A stretch of DNA of 64,000 bases from Phycisphaerales bacterium (GCA_030748575.1 JASMLR010000009.1:33287-97286), one strand, 5' to 3'; positions 53,401-62,952 are shown, counted from the first letter of the stretch. Made by a program: numbers and translations. Notes: a model not told the origin generated them from the sequence alone.

Positions 53401-53749
53401 CCTGCGCCAACTGCCGCTCCATCGCCGATGCGATGACCTCGATCGCCTGCGTATCGATTCGAACATGACCGTGACGCCGGAGCGACCGCAGGTCCGTCCG
53501 CACACCCGGGCCGTCCCCGCCGGTTGCGGTGTAGCCACTGGCGGTCCGATGGATCCGGAACGGCGCCGTATTCAGTTCTGAAATGGCAGGAAGGTCGTCG
53601 GCGCCGCTTCGCCACGCGGTCTCAAACCGATCGACCAGCCACATGGAGTCTGCCGCGACTGCCTGCCCGCCGGTCCCGGCCAACGCCAGAAGCAGGAGGA
53701 GTCGCACCCACCGGACGCCTTCAAACCACCGATTCCTCACAACCATCAT
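50468..53749 (-). CDS. Two-partner secretion outer-membrane transporter (TpsB/FhaC-ShlB type) with repeated periplasmic modules
   Basis: A 1093-residue outer-membrane protein. The C-terminal 400 residues form a beta-barrel with alternating aromatic strands, and the FhaC-type NRGYPV signature (VRGY-like) is present; the chain ends in a typical ...QASLSF strand. The periplasmic part is about 690 residues, against about 200 in FhaC. It contains four copies of one unit (coding near 53470, 53065, 52535 and 52165), each with an R(Y/I/W)DxxAxxAIxxAIxxxL-type helix followed by a beta segment. A POTRA-like region precedes the barrel. It sits upstream of tpsA. The start at 53749 is uncertain; the next codon is also ATG. 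Confidence 0.8.
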   Translation of the reverse strand: MMVVRNRWFEGVRWVRLLLLLALAGTGGQAVAADSMWLVDRFETAWRSGADDLPAISELNTAPFRIHRTASGYTATGGDGPGVRTDLRSLRRHGHVRIDTQAIEVIASAMERQLAQDGLLGATVQPSLQLIRGGTHAAHAVWFLAEVPLPDLQPNASLPYDLVPLREHRSATQSVDDVTLHWVGDAAGLPDPADLLQSVRAPVTIRGGVVMVSDGADLPLRRLMTGAPARWTPAALQAVVEAVGAAAHSAAPDATVTMSDQLQPSPSGGAELSMTAQVTVTRPQVTAAPAASEPVLAAPTLAGPKQVVPNKANVPQPGSSESGTAAADVTSGSVRAAAPIEQIDGVRIAWSPDHEAWGDPASLFSLTTVRLQVVDDAVQGGWADAGDQIPLADLQRFPTRGWRPSATRGVVHAMEVRLRELGMTNTRLATELVGEQDGTRMLVITLSPPPRPSGMPPLATTSEAVEGDVYYVAWPFEIMYSAPHRDLPPASSFEWIQVRLVADAHGWTAASGDDGRVVTLAKLNESGPMRYDASAVVAIGNAIGGHLVAQDLVGVGVQPLPSQIPSSGPDAGADLRGDRTELTLVVTVGRVAEVRTIASGERVDDEDRVNHPAHQRIADRSPLKAGENGEDGALLRRKELDDYLYFLSRHPGRDIEGSITNSLISRDAEPPIAGQGAPVDVELSTPDDGEPGDAYLTYRVAEAKPWTLWFQYGNTGTEMEGYQRFRLGFVNTQLTNNDDIFSIQYVTSSNADTNAVVGSYEAPLGLDGRLRWGINGSWSQYVADQFGIGGFANTFTGYSWAGGGDLRLNVYQDGPFFADLVGGLRLQHLSASNDLLGFDLQEQASFLVPYGMLQFDRGGQWSNFRGSIGMEGNVTSHSDQTLARLGFVTNRFDPANQFARLNWSATLSTYLEPLIDADAWADPTTPRSSTLAHELLVNFSGQYAFGSRLLPQFQSVSGGPGTNRGYPVSVAAGDNAINLSGEYRFHLPRTFDIEPQAGSLFGQPFRGAPQHVYGRPDWDLVLLGFVDYSWLTENGDTPGEFDETLLSAGVGMELVVKRNLQIRLDWGWALRALENGLYDSGHNRLYVQASLSF

Positions 53750-53979
53750 CTCCCGACTGTCCGCCCGTGGCCCTGCTGCCCCGACCGGGGGGTACACCTG
53801 CCGACCAACAAGGATCTCACCCCCCCGGGATGGCGTCAACCAGCCCCGCACAAACGTCCCCAATTCTGCGAAACATTGCCGCAGACCGAGACTTCGGCTG
53901 AATCACCGGCGCCATCGGATCGACATGCCACTGAGGCCGAGCCTGACACAGGTCCACCCGGCCCCCGGAGATCCGATTC

Positions 53980-54261
53980 ATGATCCTCAGCACTGCCTAC
54001 GCCCTGATTCTGGGACTTTCCTATCAGCCATGCCCGGTGGCCAGTCTGCCCGCAAGCCCGCCAACCGGCGGCGTGACCGCCGTCCGCCCGGCTCAGCCCG
54101 TGTCGCTGGCAGCGGGCGACTCGCTGGGGATGGCCTTGATGGCGTCCTCAACGCAGGACGTCCCACCCCTGCTGGCGTCTCGCCTGGCTGCCGTCGCCTC
54201 GGCGCCGCCATCCTGGACCCTGATGTCCGAGGATGGAACCCGGTACGCCCTGGGCCACTGA
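53980..54261 (+). CDS. Small secreted protein of unknown function
   Basis: A 93-residue peptide with a signal-like N-terminus (MILSTAYALILGLSYQ) and a Pro/Ala-rich mature part without any recognised domain. GGAG is about 9 nt upstream of the ATG. It is plus-strand and converges on the secreted protein at 54272 with a 10-nt gap. The coding status is moderately supported. Confidence 0.45.
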   Translation: MILSTAYALILGLSYQPCPVASLPASPPTGGVTAVRPAQPVSLAAGDSLGMALMASSTQDVPPLLASRLAAVASAPPSWTLMSEDGTRYALGH

Positions 54262-54271
54262 CCCCCCCAGC

Positions 54272-56194
54272 TCACCCCGCGATGCGTTTGTGAAGTTTCG
54301 CAAGCAGCCTCCGCTGCCGCTGCGTGCTCGCCATGGACTCCGCCCGCTGAAGCATCGCGACGGCGGCCCCGCTTCCGTATCGCTGGGACAGCAGCGGCAA
54401 CAGCCGCGCCGTCCGCGTGAGTACGGCCCCTGGGGATATTGCCTGAGACAGGGCATGCAGCACATCATCCGACGATCCCTCCCCGAGGCTCGGACCGAAG
54501 GCCGCCCAAAGCATGTCACCCTGGAGCGGTGATGGATCGGACAGCCGGGTCCACGCGGCCAGCAGGGCCGCTCGCTCGCCCTGACGAAACAGTGCCCCGA
54601 AAGCAGCAGCAGCAGCAGCGGGGCCGGCACCCTGCCGCTGCACCGCCGCCTCCCACAAGGTCGCAGCCATCTGGTCACGGCCCAGCAGGCAGACCTCTCC
54701 AATGGCATCGGCAAAGGCCTGATCGGTCGGCGTCGTCTCCACGGCCCTCATGGCCCGGACCGCTGTGGTCTGGACGTCGGTATCACCGGGGCGAGGGGGG
54801 TTCGGCGGTGTCAGCCTTCGCATCGAGCCTTTCGGCGGCGCCGCCAGCATGAGCGGGTCGCCGATCGTATTGACCCGCCATGGCCTGGACATGGCGTTGG
54901 CAGCGTCCGGCCACCAACGCGCTGCCACCAGAAACGGAACGCCGCCGGCGATGCGCTGCGCAAAAAGTTCGGGCATCACAAAGGCGGACAGTTGCGGCTC
55001 CGCCACCGACCCGACAGCGGCGTACACACCGCGGTCAAGCCACCGCCCCCCGACGGTGGCATCATTGCCGGGGGCCGCCAGCGACCAGCTGTGAATCATG
55101 GACAGTGCGGCCGGGCGATCGAGAATCGGCAGGTCGCCAGGATCACCATCCTGGTCTGCCCACACGCGAAAGAAGTCGGCGTTGCCCTTGCTGTTCATGA
55201 GTGCCAGGTCTGCCGAGAGCCCGGTCGGCGCAGCGTTGGCGAGCGTCTCCAGAGTGGCGTCGGTGACGAGATCCACGGCGTAACTGGCCTGCTCAAGCAC
55301 CGACGCGGCGGGTGACATGCCCCACCTGGACCACGGTTGGCTGTTCGGATAGGTGTCGCACATCCACACGTCCACGCGGGGCAGAAAGAGCGAGCAATTG
55401 GCCACCCAGGCCGCCCGCGACGCGTTTCCGAATATCCAGCCGGCCACGGCCCAGCGGCGGCCGCCGCGTGATCGGCCGAGCAGATCCGTGATCGCCACCA
55501 GGTCTTCGCCGCCAATCGCCGTCTCCGTGGGCGAGGTCGCCTTCCCGGACAGCTTGCGGCAGATCGTCAAGGTGTCGATGTCGTCCCCAAGTGCATCCCA
55601 TCGCAATCCGGTGCCGGCGACGGCCTGCTCGAGCGCCCCCATCAATGCTTCGGCCCGCCCCCGATTCAGCGTGCCCCCGCTCCCGCCTGCCTTGTCTGAG
55701 AGCCACACGATGTCCTGCCCGCGACCCGCGGCCAACAGCACCGCTGCCGACACGGCCGGATCGCGTGGATTCGAGACCACCACGCCCGCAGGAACCGGTA
55801 AGCCCGCCGCAGATGCAGCGGCCCGCGGCGAGGTCCCGCCACTGCCACCCCATGCCGCGGCGGCTGCGGCGGAGATGGCCGCTGCCGATGGCGCCGCATC
55901 GCCAATGGACGCCCGCCGATACACCGCTCTGGGCTTGAACCGACGAATGAACATGGGCGCCAGGTGCTCGTCCTCGATAAGTACAGGCCACTGCCTCTGG
56001 GGCGACCACTTGGAGACTTCATCGACCAACGTGGCGAGATCCGGAACCAGCACGACCTGATGCGCGACCGGCACCCGCGCCCGAAGTTGCAGCGACGACT
56101 CGCCGAGCGCGAAGTACCAGGGCAGGGGCGGCTCTGCGGCCGATACGGAACCGAGCATCATGGCGAGCGCCACGGAGACGATCATTCGTTTCAT
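54272..56194 (-). CDS. Secreted protein, TIGR03790/gingipain-like
   Basis: A 640-residue exported protein with a signal peptide (residues 1-19, cut after VSA). The central and C-terminal parts (about 360-450) read SMIHSWSLAAPGND, VGSVAEPQLSAFVMPELFAQRIAGG and NTIGDPLMLAAPP, which resembles TIGR03790-family proteins and, more distantly, C25 gingipain-like folds with a variable catalytic core. A classic His/Cys dyad is not apparent, so activity is doubtful. The last 100 residues are alpha-helical. The assignment is a resemblance only. Confidence 0.55.
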   Translation of the reverse strand: MKRMIVSVALAMMLGSVSAAEPPLPWYFALGESSLQLRARVPVAHQVVLVPDLATLVDEVSKWSPQRQWPVLIEDEHLAPMFIRRFKPRAVYRRASIGDAAPSAAAISAAAAAAWGGSGGTSPRAAASAAGLPVPAGVVVSNPRDPAVSAAVLLAAGRGQDIVWLSDKAGGSGGTLNRGRAEALMGALEQAVAGTGLRWDALGDDIDTLTICRKLSGKATSPTETAIGGEDLVAITDLLGRSRGGRRWAVAGWIFGNASRAAWVANCSLFLPRVDVWMCDTYPNSQPWSRWGMSPAASVLEQASYAVDLVTDATLETLANAAPTGLSADLALMNSKGNADFFRVWADQDGDPGDLPILDRPAALSMIHSWSLAAPGNDATVGGRWLDRGVYAAVGSVAEPQLSAFVMPELFAQRIAGGVPFLVAARWWPDAANAMSRPWRVNTIGDPLMLAAPPKGSMRRLTPPNPPRPGDTDVQTTAVRAMRAVETTPTDQAFADAIGEVCLLGRDQMAATLWEAAVQRQGAGPAAAAAAFGALFRQGERAALLAAWTRLSDPSPLQGDMLWAAFGPSLGEGSSDDVLHALSQAISPGAVLTRTARLLPLLSQRYGSGAAVAMLQRAESMASTQRQRRLLAKLHKRIAG

Positions 56195-56233
56195 GAAGCC
56201 AGCATAGGTCCTCCGCCGCGGCGGCTGGCGCAG

Positions 56234-56239
56234 TACCGT
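56234..56239 (+). promoter_or_regulatory. Candidate -10 element (TACCGT), leaderless start
   Basis: TACCGT ends 6 nt before ATG 56246, and there is no Shine-Dalgarno. Confidence 0.35.
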
Positions 56240-56245
56240 CCTCGG

Positions 56246-56914
56246 ATGATTCCAACCGTCCGCGTCATCTCCATTGGAGCGCTTTCCTCACATCCGCTGT
56301 GGAATGAGCCCCCCGCCACTCGAACGGGTCACACCACGACGACGCTCGTGGAGGCCGACGATCTTCGAATGGTCATTGACCCTGGTCTCCCGGGGCCCAT
56401 CCTCGGGGCGCGGCTGGCCGAACGCGCTCCGCTGCGACCGCGGGACGTAACGCACGTCTTTCTGACCGCCGCTACACCGGAACACATGCGGGGCCTCGAT
56501 GCCTTTCCCCACGCGACGTGGCTCGCCTTTGAAACCGAAATCGCCCACGCGCTGGCGGCAGTTCAGGAAGCACTGGTTCTGGCCGAGGCGCATCCCGAAG
56601 ACGGCGGCGTGGAACCGGCTGCCCAGCGGCTGGCCGCCCTCCAGCGGATGGTGCCTGCAGACGACACGCTGGCCCCGGGGGTCGATCTGTTTCCCTCGCC
56701 GGGCGTCACACCCGGGTGCTGCGGCGTCCTCGTCGCTGAGCCGCGGCGGACGATCGTGATCGCCGGCGACGCGGTGGCGACCCGCGAGCACGTGGCCGAA
56801 GCCAAAGTGCTTCCCCACTGCTGGAACCGAGATCAGGCGCAGGAGTCCTTCGCAGAAGTGATCCAGATTGCTGACGCCATCATTCCCGGACGCGACAACA
56901 TCGTGTACCCCTGA
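56246..56914 (+). CDS. Metallo-beta-lactamase-fold protein lacking most metal ligands
   Basis: A 222-residue protein with MBL-fold order: TTLVEADDLRMVIDPGLPG, then the expected THxHxDH at residues 74-80, which here reads TAATPEH, so ligands 75, 77 and 79 are Ala, Thr and Glu and only His80 remains. The next ligand region PGHTPGS is PGVTPGC, again without His. IVIAGDAV keeps its Asp, and the last ligand region reads IIPGRDN. The fold is convincing, but a two-metal hydrolase site is not. It may be a regulatory or binding protein, or use another metal. The start follows TACCGT by 6 nt. Confidence 0.75.
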   Translation: MIPTVRVISIGALSSHPLWNEPPATRTGHTTTTLVEADDLRMVIDPGLPGPILGARLAERAPLRPRDVTHVFLTAATPEHMRGLDAFPHATWLAFETEIAHALAAVQEALVLAEAHPEDGGVEPAAQRLAALQRMVPADDTLAPGVDLFPSPGVTPGCCGVLVAEPRRTIVIAGDAVATREHVAEAKVLPHCWNRDQAQESFAEVIQIADAIIPGRDNIVYP

Positions 56915-56946
56915 GGATTCCTGAATCCCTGAGGCCACCTGGAGAA

Positions 56947-56972
56947 CGCCGGCGGCCACGAGGCCGCCGGCG
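56947..56972 (+). terminator. Hairpin after the MBL-like gene
   Basis: A perfect 11-bp GC stem (56947-56957 with 56962-56972) and a 4-nt loop ACGA, 33 nt after the stop codon. There is no T tract, so it may be a Rho-assisted terminator or an mRNA-stabilising hairpin. Confidence 0.45.
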
Positions 56973-57209
56973 CATGTTCGGGCGTTGCGATTGGTTGAGC
57001 CGCGCCACCTGAACGAGAGAGGAGAAGAAGAGTGGTACACATGTCCGGGCAGGGGCTCAAGGAGGCGGTTCGAGCGGTGCCCACCAGAACAAGGGCATCT
57101 TCCAATTCAACAGCCCTCAAGCCCAGCCGACAATCCGATTGCTGAGCCACGCTGAGCAGATCAGGGAGGCGTATGCGACCTGTTCCGCCTGTAGGAACGC
57201 CAGCCCTCG

Positions 57210-57215
57210 TACAAT
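57210..57215 (+). promoter_or_regulatory. Candidate -10 element (TACAAT), leaderless coaD start
   Basis: TACAAT ends 6 nt before the coaD ATG at 57222, with CCCGCC between and no Shine-Dalgarno. Confidence 0.5.
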
Positions 57216-57221
57216 CCCGCC

Positions 57222-57731
57222 ATGGCCGAACACGTGGCGCTGTACGCAGGCTCATTCGACCCCCCGACTCTGGGACATCTCGATGTGATCAACCGCGCCC
57301 GCAGGCTCTTTGACCGCATTGTGGTCGGCATCGGCGAGAATCCGGACAAATCGCACATGTTGCCGCCCGCGGACCGGCTGTCGCTGATGCAGGGCGTGGT
57401 TGATGACCTTCTGACGCAAACGCCGGCCGGCGCGCCGGTGGATGTTCAGGCGTACGGAGGCCTGACCGTCGACTTTGCTCGATCGATCGGCGCCGCGGCT
57501 CTGCTCCGTGGCATTCGCAACGTCACCGATCTTGCCAGCGAGTGCCAACTGGCCATCGCCAATCGGCAGGTCGCTGATATCGAGAGCGTCTTTGTCATTA
57601 CGGACGAGAAGTACGGCTTCACGTCCTCGAGCCTCATTCGCCAGATCGTGGAACTCGGTGGCGACGTGGAGAAGCTTGCCGACATTGTGCCTGCCGCGGT
57701 GCTGCAGCACCTGCGAGGGGCTCAGGCGTGA
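57222..57731 (+). CDS. coaD: Phosphopantetheine adenylyltransferase
   Basis: Catalyses the fourth, often rate-limiting step of coenzyme A synthesis, joining ATP to 4'-phosphopantetheine. The 169-residue nucleotidyltransferase has AGSFDPPTLGHLD (the TxGH motif), LLRGIRN and the C-terminal TSSSLIRQI that contacts ATP. The length is standard. It overlaps the next small gene by 4 nt (GTGA), so the three genes from 57222 to 58080 are one transcript. CoA supplies the phosphopantetheine arm needed by the ACP at 58631. Confidence 0.95.
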   Translation: MAEHVALYAGSFDPPTLGHLDVINRARRLFDRIVVGIGENPDKSHMLPPADRLSLMQGVVDDLLTQTPAGAPVDVQAYGGLTVDFARSIGAAALLRGIRNVTDLASECQLAIANRQVADIESVFVITDEKYGFTSSSLIRQIVELGGDVEKLADIVPAAVLQHLRGAQA

Positions 57732-57916
57732 GCAGCACGCTCACGTGGATCGTGCTGGCAGCAGCGGGAGCGGGGCTGGTCGCGCTGTATCTGGCGTCCC
57801 TTCTGAACCTTGACCCCCTGTCGACCATCGGCGGCGCCATGATCGGCGGCGGTGTCGGTGGTTGGATTGCCAAGCGTCAGGCCGCGCAGCGATCAGAACA
57901 GGAGCGTGAGTCGTGA
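57728..57916 (+). CDS. Glycine-zipper small membrane protein 1
   Basis: A 62-residue peptide: one hydrophobic helix (about 7-25), then a second segment with the zipper GGAMIGGGVGGW (35-46), and a charged C-terminus. The GTG start overlaps the coaD stop (GTGA). Glycine zippers drive helix packing in membranes. No family is known. It is paralogous in pattern to the next gene. Confidence 0.65.
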   Translation: MSSTLTWIVLAAAGAGLVALYLASLLNLDPLSTIGGAMIGGGVGGWIAKRQAAQRSEQERES

Positions 57917-58080
57917 AACCACTCCTCTTTGCCGTTCTTGGCGCCGTGGTCGCGGCGGTGGTTGCTGTCCTCGTCGCCAAACTCCTCGGGGTCGACTCCG
58001 GAGCCTCCGCCATCGGCGGTGGTGTCGGGGGTGGTGTCGGAGGCGCGATTGTTGGAGCGATGAGCAGGAAAGAGCAGTAG
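57913..58080 (+). CDS. Glycine-zipper small membrane protein 2
   Basis: A 55-residue peptide that starts with GTG overlapping the previous stop (GTGA, 57913-57916) and ends with TAG at 58078-58080. It has a hydrophobic helix (LLFAVLGAVVAAVVAVLVA, 4-22) followed by the zipper GGGVGGGVGGAIVGAM. It has the same plan as the preceding gene (helix, then glycine zipper, then polar tail), so the pair probably arose by duplication and form a two-subunit membrane complex. Confidence 0.65.
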   Translation: MKPLLFAVLGAVVAAVVAVLVAKLLGVDSGASAIGGGVGGGVGGAIVGAMSRKEQ

Positions 58081-58091
58081 ACGGCCCGCGC

Positions 58092-58610
58092 TCAGCAGAC
58101 CAGCCCGGACGCCCCCCACACGGCCTTGAAGTTCTCCCCGAAGACGAAGTTCTCTTCGGGAAACTCCAGACCTGCCATGTTCTGATCAACATGGCTGAAC
58201 ATCAGATTGATGCGGCCGATGGGCTGCCAGACATCGCCGCCATCGCCCGGATCGTTGGTACGGGCCTCGACCACGCCTCGCGTGATGGCCCCGCCGGCGT
58301 CAATCCGATCCATCGTCGCGGTGTAGCGGATCGTCATGCCAGGGAGCATGTCGGCCTCAAACTCGGCCTTGGCGATCTTGGCGAGGATCACCTTCTCGCG
58401 GAAATCGTTCACCGCCCCCACCATGATGCCCGCGGTCTGCGCCATGCCTTCAACAATCAGCGAACCTGGCATCAACGGCATGGCGGGCGCATCGCCTCGG
58501 GCCGGCAGGTGATCGTGCAGGTGCTCTTCCGCCAGACTCGTGTTCTTGATCGCGACGAGCCGCTCGCCGGGCTCGTGCTCCACGATTCTGTCAATCCACA
58601 TCCACCGCAT
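58092..58610 (-). CDS. Hotdog-fold dehydratase (FabA/FabZ-like), paralogue 1
   Basis: A 172-residue hotdog-fold protein of the FabZ/FabA group, which removes water from 3-hydroxyacyl-ACP. Its catalytic His is in HDHLP and the Glu in IVEGMAQTAG, with LMPGSLIVE between, as in FabZ. An insertion (ARGDAPAM) lies between the His and the LMPG segment. It is the last gene of a minus-strand cassette after an ACP and another dehydratase. Whether it acts as dehydratase or isomerase is not decided. Confidence 0.8.
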   Translation of the reverse strand: MRWMWIDRIVEHEPGERLVAIKNTSLAEEHLHDHLPARGDAPAMPLMPGSLIVEGMAQTAGIMVGAVNDFREKVILAKIAKAEFEADMLPGMTIRYTATMDRIDAGGAITRGVVEARTNDPGDGGDVWQPIGRINLMFSHVDQNMAGLEFPEENFVFGENFKAVWGASGLVC

Positions 58611-58630
58611 GACGGATCGCGAACGGGCGG

Positions 58631-59034
58631 TCAGCCCGCATCGCCCTCAAGCTTGATGGCAACGAAGTCGACCAGCGACTGGACCGTGATGAGGTCACCG
58701 ACCTTCACCACCTCGCGGTCGGCGTCGAACGCGGAGAAGTCCACGTGGGGCATCCGCTCACGCAACATGTCCATTCCGGCGTCGGTGAACTTTCCGTCCT
58801 GCACCCAGTCGGCGTTGTCCATGACGTTCTCCGGGAAGAGTTCGCCCTGATCAATCTTGAATGGCTGGTCCGCAGTGCCAAACGCCTTCTCGAGGCGAAA
58901 GACGATGTCGAGGAAGTCGATGGACTCGGCACCAAGATCGGCCGTCAAACTGGCTTCCGGCGTGATCTCGTCATCATCACAGCCCAAAGCCTCCTCCAGC
59001 ACCTCGCTGACCTTCCCGAAAATGTCATCCTTGG

Positions 59035-59044
<10 letters not shown>
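58631..59044 (-). CDS. Acyl carrier protein, extended form
   Basis: A 137-residue ACP. The phosphopantetheine Ser41 is in the motif DLGAESIDFLDIVFRLE, preceded by the usual acidic helix. A normal ACP has about 75-80 residues; this one has an insertion of roughly 50 residues after helix 2 (KIDQGELFPENVMDNADWVQDG and on), before the final helix (VGDLITVQSLVDFVAIKL). GGAG lies 6 nt before the ATG. The start overlaps the upstream dehydratase gene by 10 nt. It is a specialised carrier rather than the main AcpP. Confidence 0.85.
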
Positions 59045-61067
<2,023 letters not shown>

Positions 61068-61098
61068 ACCAGACCAGCCGAAACCAGACAGCGTGATG

Positions 61099-61128
61099 CA
61101 GGCGGGCGGTCTCAGGACTGCCCGCCTG
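61099..61128 (+). terminator. Terminator-like hairpin after atpD
   Basis: A 9-bp stem CAGGCGGGC/GCCCGCCTG (61099-61107 with 61120-61128), a 12-nt loop, and then TCGCTTTACC. It is 31 nt after the atpD stop. Confidence 0.6.
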
Positions 61129-61399
61129 TCGCTTTACCGCGAAGTCCCGGGGGCGTCAAAACCCGGGGTCCTCTGAATCCAGGCGCCCGGTGGCCAGGCC
61201 CGGCTGCGCCAGTCATGCTGGTCCCACCGGGCGGCATCGCTGCGGAGCGGGCGATTCCCGAAGTCGCGGGGCGCATGCCACCAACCGGAAACCAACCCTG
61301 CATCACCCGGCGGCCTCGGTCCAGGTGCATGGTTGGTGGGCAAAAACCCACCGATCCCCGCTTGCTACCCTTGCCCCCGTCACCACTTGGAGCCCCCTG

Positions 61400-62314
61400 A
61401 TGCTGATGCGAACTGCCACCACCGCCCTCACCGCCCCCCTGCTCCTGACCGCCTGCGGCGGCGAGCCCCCGGCCGCGAAGGCCCCGCCGCCCGCTGCGGA
61501 AACACCCACGGTCGCCGCCGAACCTGCGCTCGATCCTGCCACGCTCCCGGGCCTGACCGTGACCGGTGACGGAACGACGTACGCCGACGGTGTTGTGGGG
61601 TGGACCGTGACTCAGGGAACCGGCACCCCGCTTGATCCCGCCGCCGAAGCAGCCGTCCTGCGGGTCCGCGCATGGACCATGGACGGCAGACAGTTCTTTG
61701 GCGACGATCTGACGTGGGACGAGTTGGTGCTTCCAACCACCAACTCCAACGCCTTCGATGGCTGGTCAGCCGCGCTGACCGACATGGAAGTCGGTGAGGT
61801 CCGAAAGGTCTGGATCGACGCCACCGATCGCCAGGCATGGCCAGTACAGGGCCAGCCGGCTCAGGACGCGGTTCTGGACATCGAACTGGTGAAGGCGGTC
61901 ACACCCGCGGACGCAGAGCTTCCGGGCGCCGCCGTCGGGGATGCCTCCAGACGGGGCAGTTCTTCCGGACTGCGTTGGTATGACCTTTCGATGCCAGCGG
62001 GCGCGCCGCTGCAGAACGGCGATTCCGCCTTGGTGTCCATGGTCGTCTGGCTCGACGACGGCACGCGATGGAAGGACACCGGCGGCACCCCCGTGAGGCT
62101 CTCGGTGGATGAGGCGCTGATGCCCGCCCTCAGGGAGGGGCTGGTCGGTATGACGCCGGGCAGCAGCCGCAAGCTGATCGTGCCGGCGGAGTTGGGCGCG
62201 GGGTTTGACCCGATGGGCGAACTTCCCGCGGGAAGTACGCTGATCGTTGATATGAACTACGTCGGTGACGTGACAGGCAACGCGTCAGCGTCGGCGTCGA
62301 CGCCCGGCCAGTAA
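61400..62314 (+). CDS. FKBP-like peptidyl-prolyl isomerase lipoprotein
   Basis: A 304-residue lipoprotein with a signal and lipobox (LLLTAC, Cys near 19), a Pro/Ala-rich spacer, and two FKBP-like beta domains (about 55-175 and about 190-290). They contain the V-x-V...W-x-x-A/G-L-x-x-M-x-x-G-E-x-R framework (WSAALTDMEVGEVRKVW and ALREGLVGMTPGSSRKLIVP). The G-x-V-I-P-G-W-x-x-A/E core is only partly kept, so activity is uncertain. GGAG lies 7 nt before the ATG at 61400. Its 3' end overlaps the PEP-CTERM gene by 30 nt on the opposite strand. Confidence 0.7.
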   Translation: MLMRTATTALTAPLLLTACGGEPPAAKAPPPAAETPTVAAEPALDPATLPGLTVTGDGTTYADGVVGWTVTQGTGTPLDPAAEAAVLRVRAWTMDGRQFFGDDLTWDELVLPTTNSNAFDGWSAALTDMEVGEVRKVWIDATDRQAWPVQGQPAQDAVLDIELVKAVTPADAELPGAAVGDASRRGSSSGLRWYDLSMPAGAPLQNGDSALVSMVVWLDDGTRWKDTGGTPVRLSVDEALMPALREGLVGMTPGSSRKLIVPAELGAGFDPMGELPAGSTLIVDMNYVGDVTGNASASASTPGQ

Positions 62315-62830
62315 CGCCAGGCCGAGCACACCGAGACCTGCTGGGGCCGGGATGGTGGTTTCGTATACGGCGTACCCGATGAAGGTGGTCGTCTCACCGA
62401 AGAAGTCGGTGGTCTCCCACTGCGGCAGCCCGTACGAGTAGTAGATCGGATCCTCCCACGGCTCTTCGATTTCGTGAAGGGAGAATGTGGTCGATCCGAT
62501 GAACGGGGCTTCCAGACCGCCGAAGTCCATGGTCATGATGATGGAGTAGGTCAGATAGTCGCCGTCATCGTTCCAGTGGCGAGACGCAGACAACTCGCCG
62601 GTCCACTCCGCGGTTGAACCCCACGGCTGATAGTTCACCACACATGAGGCTGCGTACACACCATCGTCCAACTGGCCAAGGAAATCGACGCCTGCCACGT
62701 ACAGGGTGACGTCGCCAACCTCTTCGCCACCTCCAGAGTCGACAAGTTCCATCGTGGCCTCAACGTCAGTCAAGCCGGCCACGTTGATGGCCAGTGCCGC
62801 CACGCCTGCGGTGGTCCATGTGTGTCTCAT
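62285..62830 (-). CDS. PEP-CTERM-like secreted protein
   Basis: A 181-residue protein with a signal peptide and a C-terminal sorting-like tail: PAPAG, hydrophobic helix LGVLGLALLA and a GRRRRR basic end. This is a PEP-CTERM-type sorting signal, cleaved by an exosortase-like enzyme elsewhere. The mature domain is beta-rich with Trp/Asp/Tyr and no recognised fold. AGAGGAGG precedes the ATG by about 5 nt. The last 30 nt overlap the end of the FKBP-like gene on the other strand. Confidence 0.75.
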   Translation of the reverse strand: MRHTWTTAGVAALAINVAGLTDVEATMELVDSGGGEEVGDVTLYVAGVDFLGQLDDGVYAASCVVNYQPWGSTAEWTGELSASRHWNDDGDYLTYSIIMTMDFGGLEAPFIGSTTFSLHEIEEPWEDPIYYSYGLPQWETTDFFGETTTFIGYAVYETTIPAPAGLGVLGLALLAGRRRRR

Positions 62831-62952
62831 CCACGCCTCCTCTCTGAATCCCCCGCCACCCTACCGGACGGCTCGTCGTTGCAGAACGAAAAACCGCGGC
62901 CTGCCGAGAGCCCTATCCTGTGCCCCCCCGTATCGCCCCAGAGGAGGCCCTT

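Larger units (their letters stand above)
56915..57221. other. Intergenic stretch with hairpin
   Basis: 307 nt between the MBL-like gene and coaD. It holds the GC-rich hairpin annotated separately, and a possible 34-codon plus-strand frame beginning at the ATG at about 57042 with a purine-rich upstream stretch but no recognisable product. TACAAT at 57210 is the likely coaD -10. No RNA gene is recognised. Confidence 0.5.

Noticed and set aside
57042..57146. 34-codon plus-strand frame between the MBL-like gene and coaD
   Set aside because: Purine-rich upstream sequence but no recognisable peptide features.
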